Origin: Azorinus chamasolen
Taxonomy: Eukaryota > Mollusca > Bivalvia > Cardiida > Solecurtidae
Length of the DNA stretch: 64,000 nucleotides
NCBI GenBank assembly: GCA_963576725.1
Contig: OY755240.1
Location: 60,884,633-60,948,632, forward strand
Reading direction: 5' to 3'
Positions 1 through 9,989 of this stretch are shown here, piece after piece. A program made the position numbers and the translations under genes. Within the stretch, counting starts at the first letter, position 1, and each line of letters starts with the position of its first letter. The notes under the pieces are model-generated. The model did no database searches, was not told where the DNA came from, and was given only the letters and a program-made list of their open reading frames with translations.

Positions 1-180
1 CCCCAGATAAGGTTATTTCGAGAACTAAAACCGTTATGCCTCTATCAAACCCTATGTTGTGACCACTCTTTAGAATCGTCACAAAGTGACGATTCTAAAG
101 AGTGGTCACAGCATAGGGTTTGATGGAGGCATAAAGAAAATACGATGGAAAAAGGTTGTTTCTGGAGCCTTGTTGTATCG
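1..180. mobile_element. D-type palindromic MITE, cut by window edge
   Basis: A near-perfect inverted repeat spans about 36-132. Its arms run from ATGCCTCTATCAAACC to GGTTTGATGGAGGCAT around ACTCTTTAGAATCGTCAC. The same stem recurs near 600, 20000, 21680, 50740 and 53260. The left terminus is not in the window. Confidence 0.7.
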
Positions 181-278
181 GAAACACTGACGTGTGTTGT
201 TGTAAGGAGGGAATCGTTATTGAGAGGGCCGTTGTAGGGAGGGAGCACTGTACCAAGAAAATTACGTAAGTATAAGTC
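181..278. other. unassigned spacer
   Basis: No gene or recognised repeat is visible between the two D-type elements. Confidence 0.4.
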
Positions 279-717
279 CAGACGTCCAGATAAGATGCGT
301 AAATTAACCCTTCGCCTGCTGAATTTTAAAATACATTTCTCATTCTTTGCCCATGCCCTGTTGTATAATTACATATATCTTGACTGTGTACACGTATTTC
401 GCTGTGCAATCACTGCTGTGGAGTGCACTGGTTGCACAATCAATTTGTAAATAGTGAAGACCCTGATGAGACAGCTCCTGCAGGAGCTGTCTCATCTGGG
501 TCTTCACTATTTACAGGTACGTATATTGACGTGAATAGCAAGCGAAGGGTTAAGACATTTTCAAGAATAACTTCTTTATTTCTCCACTAAACCCTATGCT
601 GTGACCAGTCTTTCGAATCTTCTCGAAGAGACGATTCTTTTAGAGTGGTCACAAAATAGGGTTTGGTGGGAAATGAAGATTTTTGTTTTTGAGTAGGCAT
701 CTTTATCTGTTGCTCTT
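279..717 (+). mobile_element. D-type MITE split by an F-type insertion
   Basis: The element starts CAGACGTCCAGATAAG and ends near TTGCTCTT. Its palindrome lies around 585-670 with an ACTCTTT/CGATTC stem. An F element (308-549) sits in the TTAA of the D sequence. Uninterrupted D copies at 53165 and 19932 read straight through that TTAA, so they show the empty site. Confidence 0.8.
308..549 (-). mobile_element. F-type MITE (piggyBac-like), nested in D
   Basis: The 242-bp element begins CCCTTCGC and ends GCGAAGGG, with TTAA on both sides (304-307 and 550-553). The centre is GATGAGACAGCTCCTGCAGG with a mirrored right arm. TTAA duplication plus CCC termini is the piggyBac signature. No transposase is encoded. 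Confidence 0.85.
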
Positions 718-796
718 AAGTTCAGCAAAACGGCATCCGTGTACATATACCGGTACGATATCTTCATGCACCTTATCGTGTTACTAAAATGTTCGC

Positions 797-1033
797 TTAT
801 CCCTTTACCGTATGAATAGTCCATGTAAGAAATTATGACACAATGAATAATTATAATATGAACTGTTATAATGTCATAGAAAAATAGGCATGTTGGCCCT
901 GACAGATGCAGATTAGTGCAGATTTGTGTATTTCTCTATGCAAACCAGATTAGTCAGCTCATGTAGGAGCCGTCTGATCAGAGTACTAGTATACTATGTT
1001 TGTAAAGTCATCTCTATCAGATAAAAGGATATA
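797..1033 (+). mobile_element. A1-type MITE, degenerate
   Basis: Reads in with CCCTTTACCGTATGAATAG and has the usual middle and a damaged GTAGGAGCCGTCTGATCAG right arm. The left palindrome arm has largely decayed. Confidence 0.65.
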
Positions 1034-1195
1034 TACAAACTATTGCTTGTCAAAGCTAGAATATGTCGAGTTTCTCAGATTGCCGTAGTGCGATTTTTAT
1101 TTATAAAGATCACGCCATGCCTGTACACGGTTTGAGCTCATTTGTGCAGTTGATAGCAGGTCCTCACCTATATAATATTATGGGTTATCACGAAC

Positions 1196-1363
1196 TGTTA
1201 TTTGTAAGTAAAGGTCTGGTTCACATGCTATCTCTGTCTCTCTATGTCTCTCTGTGTGTCTCTGTGTGTGTCTCTCTGTGTGTGTGTGTCTCTCTCTGTC
1301 TGTCTCTGTCTGTCTATTTCTGCCTGTATGTCTCTGTCTGTCTCTGTCTGTCTGTCTGTCGTC

Positions 1364-1432
<69 letters not shown>

Positions 1433-1723
1433 TTCTCTTTAATTCACACATGTACATTCCCAGTTTTATGACTGCCAGTAATTCACATCTCTCTGTATCT
1501 GTGTCTTCCCAGTATGTCTGTTTATCTGCCTGTCTGTTCGCTGTCTGTCTGTCGATTTGTCTGTCAGTCTCTTCTCTCTTTCTGTCTGTCTGTCTCCCCT
1601 GTCTCTCTTTCTGTATCTCTCACCCTGTCTCTATGTCTCTCTTACTGTCCCTTCTGTCTGTCTGTCTCTCTCTTTGTCTGTCTGTCTGTGTGTGTCTCTC
1701 TCTCGGGCTGTGTGTGTGTGTGT

Positions 1724-1767
<44 letters not shown>

Positions 1768-1800
1768 CACACACACGCTCACACGCACGCACACCAATGC
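1196..1800. repeat. CT/CTGT-rich microsatellite tract
   Basis: The plus strand is nearly pure pyrimidine, built of TCTG and TC repeats, with (TC)n at about 1724-1764 followed by a CA-rich tail. Open frames here encode only Ser/Leu/Cys/Val low-complexity peptide and are not genes. Confidence 0.95.
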
Positions 1801-2044
1801 ACGCGCCCGCATATGCACATACAGTCCACTTCCAACACATACGCAAACTCTGAGTTCACTCAGTGATGTATTATCGTCTGCTATATTTGTCAGCAGCTTC
1901 ATTTTTTAATTTTTAAAATTTCGTCCTTTATTACACAGCGCCTCATCTGGATCACGACTGTCTGCAGCAAATGGCAGCGAAAAGGGTAAGTCCAGTCAAT
2001 GATCGGAAGATAGATCACACGGCTCATAAATCCATATACATGTA
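1801..2044. other. unassigned; G-type MITE fragment inside
   Basis: Mostly unique AT-rich sequence. Positions about 1940-1988 (CATCTGGATC to GGCAGCGAAAAGGG) resemble the right end of a G-type element. Confidence 0.4.
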
Positions 2045-2359
2045 CAGTTGAACTTCGATATCTCGAACTTCAAGGGACCATACAAACTAGTTCGAGATAA
2101 CAGAGGCTCGAGACTTCAGATAAACTAACCAATATATCAAATTCGCAACTTAATACAGATCGAAAGTAATGTTGAAAGCTCCTGTGTGAGCTTTCAGCAA
2201 TACTTTCTACCTGCATTAAGTTGTCACATGTGTTTCCAGATATGTGTAGTGACACATTTTAGAACATTTCTGTATTGTAAATTTTGGAAGGACCGAACTT
2301 TTAGTTCGGGTTATATCGAAGTTCGAACTATCCGAGTTCGAGATATCGAAGTTCAACTG
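2045..2359 (+). mobile_element. E-type MITE (Tc1/mariner-pogo-like)
   Basis: The 315-bp element is flanked by TA. It starts CAGTTGAACTTCGATATC and ends with the inverted form GATATCGAAGTTCAACTG. An inner hairpin lies at about 2161-2212. TA target and CAGT terminus suggest a pogo/Tigger-like MITE. Confidence 0.85.
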
Positions 2360-2737
2360 TACTCGTACAGTTATTCATCGTCACCAGCAACCCCATGGAG
2401 CGATTAAAATACGAGTACTGGGCCAGAGGTTATAAAAATTCTGAGTCTAACCAATCAGAGGATTGAGCATGAACTGAAATTCAAACAAACAGTTTTATAA
2501 GCTTGAGGTATTGCTTGGTGTTTTTTTACCATTTGCAAGCCTGATCCGGGTAAGTAGGGACCTTGCTCACCGACACTTTGCTCCAGTCTTTCCTTACAAT
2601 ATATCTTTATTTGGCGAACATTCATAAACGAAACAATGGCATCATAAATATTAACTGGATGACTCTTATAATAACATATGAACACAGGACATATTGACTA
2701 TGACAGAAACTGTAGAATTCCATATTAGCAAACAGAG
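2360..2737. other. unassigned intergenic sequence
   Basis: No gene seen. There is a short inverted pair ACTCGTA/TACGAGT at about 2361-2418. Confidence 0.4.
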
Positions 2738-2765
2738 TAGTCTCTGGACTACAAATGCCTGATCA

Positions 2766-2915
2766 GGTTCCATGCTTATAAAACATTTAGTTGAGTCTGA
2801 GTTCGTTCTCAAGTTTTTGATTGGTCAGATTTGAGCCTTTGGCTCAAATCTGACCAATCAAAAGCTTGAGAACTCAAATCTGACCAATCAAAAGCTTTAT
2901 AAGCATGGACCCAGG
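2766..2915 (+). mobile_element. I-type foldback element, shortened arm
   Basis: Inner palindrome CTCAAGTTTTTGATTGGTCA with mirrored sequence around GCCTTTGGC. The outer ends GGTTCCATGCTTATAAAA and TTTATAAGCATGGACC are also inverted. The right arm lacks a segment that the full copy at 9806 has. Confidence 0.7.
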
Positions 2916-3126
2916 TTCTACTACTATACGTTTGGCAATACGTAAATATTGGTTCTTTGTCAAGTAAAGAGTACTTCTCGTAAATACAGTCTCGGGGTTG
3001 TAATGTAGGAGTCACTTAAATTGAATCTTGAAAGTTTGTTAAAAGTACACAAAAATAACACTTTGCACGTTAAGTACTGTAACTGTCGTTTACTCAAACT
3101 GTCGTTATTTTTTCCCATAATTTCTC

Positions 3127-3360
3127 TTAACCCTTTACCCCATGGGAATTCATGAAGAAATGATGACGTCATGAATATTAATTAGAATAATTTTTAAAAT
3201 GGCATATTAACGCATGAAATTTTGATAAAGCAGAAACTGTAGAATAAAATATATATTTCTATTAGCAAACACAGTAGACCCTGATCAGACGGCTCCTATA
3301 GGAGCCGTCTGATCTGGGTCTACTGTGTTTGCAAAGACGTGGAAAAGCGTATTTATAAAG
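3127..3360 (+). mobile_element. A1-type MITE, present only in duplication copy 1
   Basis: Starts TTAACCCTTTACCCCATG and has the full palindrome GATCAGACGGCTCCTATAGG. The right end has lost GGGTTAA. Duplication copy 2 has no A1 element at the matching place (about 7240-7310). Confidence 0.8.
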
Positions 3361-3666
3361 TTTACAAACAGGTTGGATCCTGATGAGATAACACTGTTTG
3401 CATATGTAGTTGCAATCGGTATCCACCGCTTCATGCCATATCTTTCATTAGCTCACCGTGAGGAGGTATGAAACACTCAAGATTTTACTGACATTTGCGA
3501 ACAGATAAGATCCAGATTAAACCCCAATTTAAGTAACACAGTCACCCTTGTTACATTTTGTTTTTGACGTTTTTGTCATTTGTTATTTACACACTCACGA
3601 TATACGAGTTAGTCGTATCAAGCTCAAACCATCTTCGTCTGCAAAAAATGTCGTCTGTTACTATTT

Positions 3667-3721
3667 TTAACCTATACTCCGTAAATACATGTACATGAAT
3701 ATTCATGGAGTAAAGGGTTAA
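3667..3721 (-). mobile_element. A1-type remnant with palindrome deleted
   Basis: Only the outer 20-30 bp of each end remain between TTAA sites (TTAACCTATACTCC to GGAGTAAAGGGTTAA). The matching copy at 7865-8103 is full length, so about 185 bp including the hairpin was lost here. Confidence 0.8.
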
Positions 3722-3926
3722 CTTAATTCCGATGGGAAAAAGGTCCGTTCAAGTTTGGATCTGGTACAACCTGACTACTTCCGGTTTGGTCGAAGTCTTT
3801 TCAAGAGGCACTATTGAACAAGTCTAATACAGTTTTAATCCTTATGAGATGCCGATTTGGTTAAAAACCACTTTCATTTCCTTTCGAGACACAATGTCTA
3901 CATTGTGTGTCAAATGGTTGCCATGT

Positions 3927-4138
3927 TTAACTCATTCTCTCCTACTGACGCCTCATTGCGCCTATGTAAACTTTATTTTGTGAAACCATTGTGATAAATA
4001 GAGCATTTGCTCCTATAGGAGCAAATGCTCTATTTATCACAATGGTTTCAAACTACAACATTCTATTTTTTCCTTTTCTCTATTTACGGATTATAGAATA
4101 ATAGATTAATTCAAAGAGATTGGGTCTAAAATATTTAG
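3927..4138 (-). mobile_element. B-type MITE, intact palindrome
   Basis: TTAACTCATTCTCTCC start, then a perfect stem from GAAACCATTGTGATAAATAG through GCTCCTATAGGAGC. The paralogous copy at 8313-8495 has lost this stem. The right end is degenerate. Confidence 0.8.
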
Positions 4139-4427
4139 GTCAAGTGCGCGCATACACACACAGAGAATATTAATGTTATAGTCTGTCCATTTTCGTAAAA
4201 ATGAGTTAAGACCAATAATATCATTAAATATATTCTGAAAGTTGGAGATCCTTCGAAAGCAAAAGTAGCAATGCGAAAAGAGAAAATTGCAGACACAGTT
4301 TTATTGAGTCTGTTCATGAGAAGCAATCAAAAGTGCAACACTACTCACGCCCCTAGCACCGGGTTAAGTGGAAGTTAAATGTTTTTCACAGGATTGTTTT
4401 TGACACACATATGAAAGGTAGGTTATA

Positions 4428-4566
4428 CTTAGTTTTGTAGTTTGAAACTATTATGATAAATAGACCATTTGCTCCTATTGGAGCAAATGCTCTATTTATC
4501 ACAATGGTTTCAAGTAGTGACTATTACAGAGGCGTAGAACGCTGTATTTATGGAGGAAAGGGTTAA
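4428..4566 (+). mobile_element. B-type MITE, 5' truncated
   Basis: Begins within AGTTTTGTAGTTTGAAAC, keeps the palindrome and ends GGAGGAAAGGGTTAA. The left terminus is missing. Confidence 0.75.
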
Positions 4567-4593
4567 GCGGGCATCAAACAAGCATCTAGTTAT

Positions 4594-4752
4594 GAGCCTG
4601 TAAGACTAGCTTAATGCAGGTGAAAAGTAATGCAAAAAGCTCCTATATGAGCTTTCTGTATTACTTTTGCCATGTATTTAGAAACCGACTGATCTTTAAG
4701 ACTCCTATGTTCAAGAAACGAATGGTCGCTTAACATAGATTCCAGATGGATG
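4594..4752 (+). mobile_element. C-type MITE, degenerate
   Basis: Keeps AGCTTAATGCAGG, the AAAGCTCCTATATGAGCTTT core and a decayed right end. The TA/CAGT terminus is not clear. Confidence 0.6.
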
Positions 4753-5000
4753 GCTGAGAGTTCTTCTATCGCCGTACCGACATAAAGTTTAATTACAACT
4801 AATCTAACATCTACAGAGTATGTTTATTACATATGAAGATAAATGAATGAAACAGGTTTAATACATGTATGCATGCCTTAGCATTTTAATTACATCTCTT
4901 TTCCAGCTCCATTTTGCAACAGATGTCTACGTTGGTGTGTATATAATAAAGTGACGACTATTAATAAGGACATGTGCACTGCACACGCGACTGATACATA

Positions 5001-5325
5001 CAGATGAACTTCGATATCTCGAACTTCAAGGGAACATACAAATTACTTCGAGAAAACAGAAGTTCGAGTTATCCAATTTCTAATCTGGACAATTTCTCAA
5101 GTTCACAGCTTATAATGCAGGTCTAAAGTAATGCTGAAAGCTCCTGTAGGGACTTTCAGCATTACTTTAGACCTGCATTAAGCTGTCACATATGTTTCTC
5201 TATATTCTTAGCACTTGGTAGATTTTAGTGCAATTCTGCATTGTAAATGTCGGAAGGACCGAACTTTTATTTCGAGTTACTTCGAAGTTCGGGTTATCCG
5301 AGTTCGAGATATCGATGTTCCACAG
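5001..5325 (+). mobile_element. E-type MITE, second copy
   Basis: Flanked by TA, starts CAGATGAACTTCGATATC, and ends in the inverted form. The inner hairpin GTCTAAAGTAATGCTGAAAG is almost perfect. No equivalent is present in duplication copy 2. Confidence 0.85.
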
Positions 5326-6130
5326 TATTTATATCCAATGTCTATCAAGTGTCATCAGTATTGGTATTATTACTTACATAGTCATGTAATGGCGGGGTAC
5401 GGGATGATACCTGGTTAGTGGGATGATATCTGGTTAGTAAATGTTATACCCGGCGAGGCGAAGCCGACTACATGACTATATATGTAACGAATTTACCCCA
5501 CCGATGACCAGTCTATATTCTAACAGTGCTCAGTTGCTTCTTTTTCTCAATCTCGTTTGTGTCTAAGGAAACAAAGCGTTTCGCCATATTTGCAACTCTT
5601 ACTGTAACTGTACCGTGTCAATTAGGCACGACATCATAATCGAGCTAACCAAAATCATAACGGAAAATAAATCTAATACAAAAATCCGTTATGTATTTAA
5701 CTTTAAAATAAAATATAATTTACTCAGTAACCATTTGCTGACAAAAACAGCGTGCAACCATTACCTCAAGTTTGGGTTCTACGCTGGCAGGGGAAGTAAC
5801 CTAGTTACTGACCATGTATTGAATTTCTATGACTGCGTATTGAATTTCTAGTGACCGTGTATAAATTTTACCCTTCAATCACGTGACAGAATTCAACCAA
5901 TCACACACACGAATTTCAACAAAAAATTATCAGAGATGGTGTAACATTATATATGAGGGCTTTTATACGCACACATTTTGTTTTTATCTTTTGGGTAAAG
6001 TTTCACTTACTCAAAACTTGCTTAAATTCATACATGTTTTTAAAAACATCCTACAAACATTTAATTCGTGTCTAACACTGAAAAGTTCCTAACGAGATAT
6101 ACCTGTTGCGTCTCATTTCTTTCAATTATA
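5326..6130. other. unassigned AT-rich sequence
   Basis: No gene supported. A short inverted pair, TAGTCATGTA/TACATGACTA, lies at about 5379-5478 around a GGGATGATA direct repeat. ATTGAATTTCTA occurs twice near 5820-5850. Confidence 0.4.
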
Positions 6131-6335
6131 TAGTAGAAATTGTCTTAAGCTGCCATCAAAAAGAGGTCTAATTATGGGTCTGTTCGGCAGGTGGTAGCTT
6201 AATGCAGGACAAAAGTAATGCAGAAAGCTCATATAGGAGCTTTCTGCATTACTTTTGTCCTGCATTAAGCAACCACCTGCTTTTTAAGACTCCTGTGTTC
6301 AGTAAATGAATGTCCGCTTAAGACAGGTTTTACAG
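6131..6335 (+). mobile_element. C-type MITE (pogo-like)
   Basis: TA-flanked; TIRs TAGTAGAAATTGTCTTAAGC and the inverse of GACAGGTTTTACAG. The long stem TAATGCAGGACAAAAGTAAT is mirrored around AAAGCTCATATAGGAGCTTT. Confidence 0.8.
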
Positions 6336-6670
6336 TATTTAGCTCACTTTCAAGAGCGCGAAATGCTCAATGTGAACACTTGTGATAGTGCTATGTCCGT
6401 CATCAATCTCAACTTGTAACGAAAGTTACCAGAAGTAAGCAGTGTGTGGTACTCTTACATATTTGTGAAAAATGAATCTGATAAAGAACTCTGTTTGCCG
6501 TGACAGCCAGAAAAAAAAACGTTTCAGTTTGCCGATTTCGTTGTAATTTGGTAGAAATTATCCTTAGATGACCATCAAACAACATTTTGATTGATTGTGT
6601 TAACGTCTGTTTCTGCTCGCTATTAGACGCCAGAGGGAGAATGGTACACAGAAACCCGGACGCGACGCTT

Positions 6671-6870
6671 NNNNNNNNNNNNNNNNNNNNNNNNNNNNNN
6701 NNNNNNNNNNNNNNNNNNNNNNNNNNNNNNNNNNNNNNNNNNNNNNNNNNNNNNNNNNNNNNNNNNNNNNNNNNNNNNNNNNNNNNNNNNNNNNNNNNNN
6801 NNNNNNNNNNNNNNNNNNNNNNNNNNNNNNNNNNNNNNNNNNNNNNNNNNNNNNNNNNNNNNNNNNNNNN
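6671..6870. other. assembly gap (200 N)
   Basis: Exactly 200 N, a typical placeholder length, placed at the junction of the two copies of the segmental duplication. The true distance is therefore unknown. Confidence 0.99.
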
Positions 6871-6900
6871 AGTAGTCTCTGGACTGCAAATGCCTGATCA

Positions 6901-7050
6901 GGTTCCATGCTTATAAAACATTTAGTTGAGTCTGAGTTCGTTCTCAAGTTTTTGATTGGTCAGATTTGAGCCTTTGGCTCAAATCTTACCAATCAAAAGC
7001 TTGACAACTCAAATCTGACCAATCAAAAGCGTTATAAGCATGGACCCAGG
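6901..7050 (+). mobile_element. I-type foldback element, shortened arm
   Basis: Same structure as 2766-2915 with a few substitutions. It was present before the segmental duplication. Confidence 0.7.
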
Positions 7051-7440
7051 TTCTACTACTATACGTTTGGCAATACGTAAATATCGGTTCTTTGTCAAGT
7101 AAAGAGTACCTCTCGTAAATACAGTCTCGGGGTTATAATGTAGGAGTCACTTAAATTGAATATTAAAAGTTTGTTAAAAGTACACAAAATTTAACACTTT
7201 GCACGTTAAGTACTGTAATTGTCGTCTGCTCAAACTGTCGTCTTCAATTCTGGTTCCATATGTATGGTTCCATACGTTCTCTAAAAATTCAAACACTGTC
7301 AAACTGAACAGGAAAACAGTGTCAAACAGGTTGGATCCTGATGAGAAAAAACTGTTTGCATATGAAGCTGCATTCGGTATCCACCGGTATTGTGCAAATA
7401 CTTGATGCTTTATCTTTCAATAGCTCACGGTGAGGAGGTG

Positions 7441-7671
7441 TTAACCCATTCCCTCACATTGACGACTTTTGACGACTCTGTAAAAGTCACTTTGTGAAAC
7501 CATTTTGATAAATACAGCATTTGCTCCTATATGAGCAAATGCTCTATTTATCACAATGGTTTCAAACTACAAAATTCTATAATTTTCCTTTCTTCTAGTT
7601 AATGCTCCTTTTCGGCAGATTTATTCAAAGAGGTTTGTATCTAAAAATAGCCTATAAGGTAATGGGTTCAA
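7441..7671 (-). mobile_element. B-type MITE, only in duplication copy 2
   Basis: TTAACCCATTCCCTCACATT to AATGGGTTCAA. Stem intact except for small changes (TTTTGATAAATACAG, TATATGAGC). Copy 1 runs through near 3465 without it. Confidence 0.85.
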
Positions 7672-7864
7672 CCAGTAAGATGACAATCAAGATTTTACTG
7701 ACATTTGCAAACATATAAGATCCAGATTAAACTCCAAGTAACACCTCGTTACAGTTTGATTTTGTTTGACGTTTTGGCCATTTGGTATACACACTCACGG
7801 CAAGGCTTAGTCGTGCCAAGTTCAAAACCATCTCCGTCTGCAAAACATGTCGTATGTTACTAGT

Positions 7865-8103
7865 TTAAACCTACACTCCATAAATACGCATTTCTATGCA
7901 TTTATAAACAGGGAAGACCATGCTCGAGCGGATCCAATAGGAGCTGTCCGAGCATGGTCTGCTCTGTTTGCTTATAGATATGATTCTACAATTTCTGCCA
8001 TCGCCAAAACTTCCTACGTCCATGTGCTATTATAACAATTATCATAATTGATATTCATGATGTAATTATTTCGTACATGAATATTCATGTAGTAAAGAGT
8101 AAA
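7865..8103 (-). mobile_element. A1-type MITE with altered stem
   Basis: Outer sequence is standard A1. The stem reads GACCATGCTCGAGCGGATCC with only partial complement AGGAGCTGTCCGAGCATGGTC, so both arms have changed together at several sites (CTCGAGC/TCCGAGC). Full length, unlike its paralogue at 3667-3721. Confidence 0.75.
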
Positions 8104-8312
8104 CCTTTATTCCGATGTGAAAAAAACGTCCGTTCAAATTTGGATGTGGTACAATCGGACTACTTCCGATTTGTTCGAGGTATTTGAGACATTGTTGAAC
8201 AAGTGTCAAATGGTTTGGATCCTGATGAGACGCCGAGTTGGTTAAAACACACTTTAATTTTCTTTCGTAACACAGTGTCTACATTTGTGTGTGTGTCAAA
8301 TGGTTGCCATGT

Positions 8313-8495
8313 TTAACCCATTCCCTCACATTTACGCCTTGTGGCGACTCTGTAAACGTCACATTCTGAAACCATTGTGAATAATGCTCTTTTCAAAACT
8401 ACACAATTCTATTTTTCCTTTTCTCTAATAACGTATTATAGAATATAGAATATAATAGATTTATTCAAAGAGGTTCGGTCTAAAATACTTAGGTC
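8313..8495 (-). mobile_element. B-type MITE with palindrome precisely lost
   Basis: TTAACCCATTCCCTCACATT start. Instead of the about 50-bp stem the sequence reads CCATTGTGAATAATGCTC then TTTTCAAAACTAC. The paralogue at 3927-4138 keeps the stem. Confidence 0.8.
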
Positions 8496-8905
8496 AAGTA
8501 GCCTACGCGCATACACAATCAGCGAATATTAATGTTATAATCTGTCCATTTTCGTAAAAATCAGTTAAGACCAATAATATCATTAAATATATTCTGAAAG
8601 TTGGAGATCCTTCGAAAGCAAAAGTAGCAATGCGAAAAGAGAAAATTGCAGACTCGGTTTTATTGAGTCTGTTCATGAGAAGCAACCAAAAGTGCAACAT
8701 TACTCATGCCCCCTAGCACCGGCTTAAGCGGTGTTTTTTCACAGGATTTATTTTGAATCACATATAAAAGGTAAGTTATACTTACGGCCCATTTTCGTAT
8801 TGTATGTGTATTTAGCTGAATACTGCTAAATCCTTAAAAAAAACCGCCGACATCTTAAGAGACGGGATGATGCGGAAATCAACTTGCATAGTCGTGAAGC
8901 TCCGA

Positions 8906-9154
8906 TTAACCCTTTTCCCTCATATACGTGTATTCACGCATTTGCATACAGAGTAGACCCAGATCAGACGGCTCCTACAGGAGCCGTCTGATTTGGGTCT
9001 GCTCTGTTTGCTAATGGAATTTGATAGTTCTGTTTCTTTACTTTCTAAAATGACTACAATGTTCCACCTTCCATATTTCATTATAACTAGTGTGTCCATG
9101 AATATTCAGTAGGTATTGAAATTTGGAATAAACATAGAACAGGGAAATGGTTAA
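8906..9154 (-). mobile_element. A2-type MITE
   Basis: 249 bp from TTAACCCTTTTCCCTC to AACAGGGAAATGGTTAA. Palindrome GATCAGACGGCTCCTACAGG is intact. The A2 arm contains CCACCTTCCATATTTCATTA. Confidence 0.85.
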
Positions 9155-9270
9155 ATCAGATAAGATTTCGGAACAACTCTTAGAATATTCAACAGGTTGC
9201 TGACACAGTTAGTCGAAAGTGAAACGAAACGAAACGAAACAGAGTGTCAACTGTGAAAAGGTTTACCTAC

Positions 9271-9490
9271 GTATGGAAGGCTTTTAATTAGATTTTAGGT
9301 TGTTCCTAAAGCACAGGTATTTTGCATTTAGCATGGCGCACCGGCCTTCCATAATTAGTATTTAGAAGTCACCAACTAGCAATTGGCACTTGTCATTTAG
9401 CATTTGTCATTAAGCATTTCGTATTTCGCATTTCGCAAATCGCATTTAACATTTCGCATTTAGCATGGCGCACCGGCCTTCCATACATTT
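9271..9490. repeat. CATTTMG microsatellite with a duplicated GC-rich end motif
   Basis: GCATGGCGCACCGGCCTTCC occurs twice (about 9332 and 9463). TATGGAAGGC lies inverted at 9271. Between them are irregular CATTTAG/CATTTCG repeats. It may be a small uncharacterised element. Confidence 0.55.
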
Positions 9491-9805
9491 CTTTCAATTC
9501 TATTTAGCTCACATGAGCGCGAAGTGCTCAATGTGGACAATTGTGATAGTTCTATGTCCGTCGTCAATCTAATCTTGTAACAAAAGTTCCCATTGTGAGA
9601 TACTCTTTTATTTTTGAGAAAATGAATCTGATAAAGAACTTTGTTTGCTATGGCAACCAGAAAACAAAGTTTCAGTTTGCCGATTTCGTTGTAATTCGGT
9701 AGAAGTAGAAATTATCCTTAGATGAGCATCAAACAACATTTTGATTGGTTGCGTTAACGTCCGTTTCTGCTCGCTATTAGACTCCAAAGAGGGAGAACAC
9801 AGAAA

Positions 9806-9989
9806 CCTGGGTCCATGCTTATAAAACTTTTTAGTTGAGTCTGAGTTCGTTCTCAAGCTTTTGATTGGTCAGATTTGAGTTCTCAAGCTTTTGATTGGTC
9901 AGATTTGAGCCAAAGGCTCAAATCTGACCAATCAAAAACTTGAGAACGAACTCAGACTCAACTAAAAGTTTTATAAGCATGGACCCAGG
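9806..9989. mobile_element. I-type foldback, full palindrome
   Basis: The element begins CCTGGGTCCATGCTTATAAA and ends with its inverse, TTTATAAGCATGGACCCAGG. Almost the whole 184 bp folds on itself. The left arm carries an extra duplicated CTCAAGCTTTTGATTGGTCA segment. No coding capacity. Confidence 0.85.

Larger units (their letters stand above)
2738..6670 (+). repeat. segmental duplication, copy 1
   Basis: Blocks of this stretch reappear in order in 6871-9805: 2738-3105 in 6871-7240, 3361-3660 in 7319-7860, 3720-3945 in 8097-8320, 4130-4440 in 8490-8790, and 6340-6670 in 9500-9800. Copy 1 is longer, mainly because of an E and two C elements and unique sequence around 5-6 kb. An assembly gap marks the junction. 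Confidence 0.85.
6871..9805 (+). repeat. segmental duplication, copy 2
   Basis: Collinear with 2738-6670, starting with the same AGTAGTCTCTGGACT and ending with the same GCTCGCTATTAGAC region. It differs by single-base changes and by MITE presence or absence (B at 7441, full A1 at 7865, A2 at 8906). Confidence 0.85.

Noticed and set aside
1063..1866. 267-codon open frame on the plus strand
   Set aside because: It is a Ser/Leu/Cys/Val low-complexity peptide produced by a CT/CTGT microsatellite, and all three frames stay open for the same reason.
6587..6947. Frames crossing 6671-6870
   Set aside because: They run through 200 N of assembly gap and have no meaning.
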